Source of the DNA: an uncultured Clostridia bacterium
Lineage (GTDB): Bacteria > Bacillota > Clostridia > Oscillospirales > Ruminococcaceae
Reading direction: 5' to 3'
NCBI GenBank assembly: GCA_947588805.1
Contig: CANPYR010000019.1
Span: 1-41,057 of the forward strand
DNA: 41,057 nucleotides
The notes under the pieces are model-generated. The model was given only the letters and a program-made list of their open reading frames with translations. It had not been told where the DNA came from and made no database searches. The position numbers and the translations under genes were made by a program. Shown in pieces: positions 40,757 to 41,057 of the stretch (positions are counted from its first letter, which is position 1; each line of letters begins with the position of its first letter).

Positions 40757-40797
40757 AAAGCCTAAGTCAATCCGTCTAAAGGATTGACTTAGGCTTC
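40757..40797 (-). terminator. Perfect 16-bp stem-loop, minus-strand terminator
   Basis: AAGCCTAAGTCAATCC (40758-40773) pairs perfectly with GGATTGACTTAGGCTT (40781-40796) across a seven-base loop. The T run (TTTTTC) follows only on the minus strand, so it should stop leftward transcripts, such as one from the gene at the right edge. On the plus strand CTAAAT follows, which is weak. Confidence 0.8.
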
Positions 40798-40986
40798 TAA
40801 ATATTGTCTGTAAGCGTGGGTGCGTCTTTAAGTATGGGGTCCCATCCTGAAGCATACAAACCGCACACATTATAAGGAAACTGTGTTCTCAAAATTCCCG
40901 TCAGTGCTTACTTTACGCTTTCAACTTTTTATTTTAACGTGAGCGGAACGGGCGCTCCCTCCCCGGGTGTGTCCATTCCGCCCGCA

Positions 40987-41057
40987 TTAAAGGAAATCAA
41001 CCAGTCCGAAAGGCAATTCGCCTTTTGGATACTTCTCACGATACATCAATTTTGCAA
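40987..41057 (-). CDS. 3' end of an unidentified leftward gene (partial)
   Basis: On the minus strand a frame entering from the right edge reads AKLMYREKYPKGELPFGLVD and FL, then TAA at 40987-40989. I do not recognise it. The peptide is charged and ordinary-looking, and the downstream minus-strand terminator at 40757-40797 agrees with a real leftward gene. The space between (40798-40986) holds no supported gene. Confidence 0.4.
   Translation of the reverse strand, partial: AKLMYREKYPKGELPFGLVDFL

Overview
The window looks like chromosome from a Gram-positive, plant-fibre-degrading clostridium, probably an Oscillospiraceae/Ruminococcus-like gut or rumen bacterium. This rests on strong AGGAGG-type ribosome binding sites, sigma-A promoters (TTGACA-17-TATAAT), many lipoboxes, Thr/Pro-rich linkers, a cohesin domain, a dockerin-like tail, and mobile-element debris of the clostridial conjugative type. 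The taxon is an inference; no rRNA or tRNA is present.

Region 1 (1-7.6 kb) starts with the tail of an IS1182-type transposase. It then holds a divergent uronate-catabolic locus. uxuA-uxuB run rightward; an acetyltransferase, a lipoprotein, a GNAT protein, eda and kdgK run leftward. Together they encode fructuronate -> mannonate -> KDG -> KDPG -> pyruvate + glyceraldehyde-3-phosphate. The upstream isomerase (UxaC) and a sugar transporter are not in the window.

Region 2 (7.6-32.7 kb) is mostly secreted, membrane-bound and polysaccharide-active proteins. It includes a CapA-like lipoprotein, an SPFH protein, a membrane-anchored single-cohesin protein, and an AraC regulator followed by a GH10 xylanase lipoprotein. 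A TldD/TldE protease pair comes next. A GH98 enzyme with a carbohydrate-binding module and a C-terminal membrane anchor is divergent from a CE15 glucuronoyl esterase and a GH30_8-type glucuronoxylanase. A phosphohexomutase, an iron alcohol dehydrogenase, a zinc-ribbon membrane protein and luxS follow. The block ends with a large repeat protein carrying a single dockerin motif, a GH5 glucanase and an abundant-looking acidic surface protein. The xylanases, the esterase and the uronate pathway form a coherent route from glucuronoxylan to central metabolism.

Region 3 (32.8-36 kb) is a decayed integrative mobile element: a frameshifted XRE regulator, a serine-recombinase-like tail, and two clearly broken genes of clostridial conjugative-element families. 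Region 4 (36-39 kb) is a compact cassette: TetR regulator, aldo/keto reductase with ferredoxin tail, ECF transporter S component, and a uridine-kinase-like protein. Region 5 (39-41 kb) holds truncated or remnant genes (DUF362 lipoprotein, XRE regulator, permease tail) and the end of an unidentified gene at the right edge.

The least conventional signals are a 180-bp MITE-like element, a dispersed TTCTGA-rich repeat family, a partial duplication of the luxS 5' end, a GC-rich palindromic island flanked by 9-bp direct repeats, and a CTT TGA +1 frameshift in the XRE gene.
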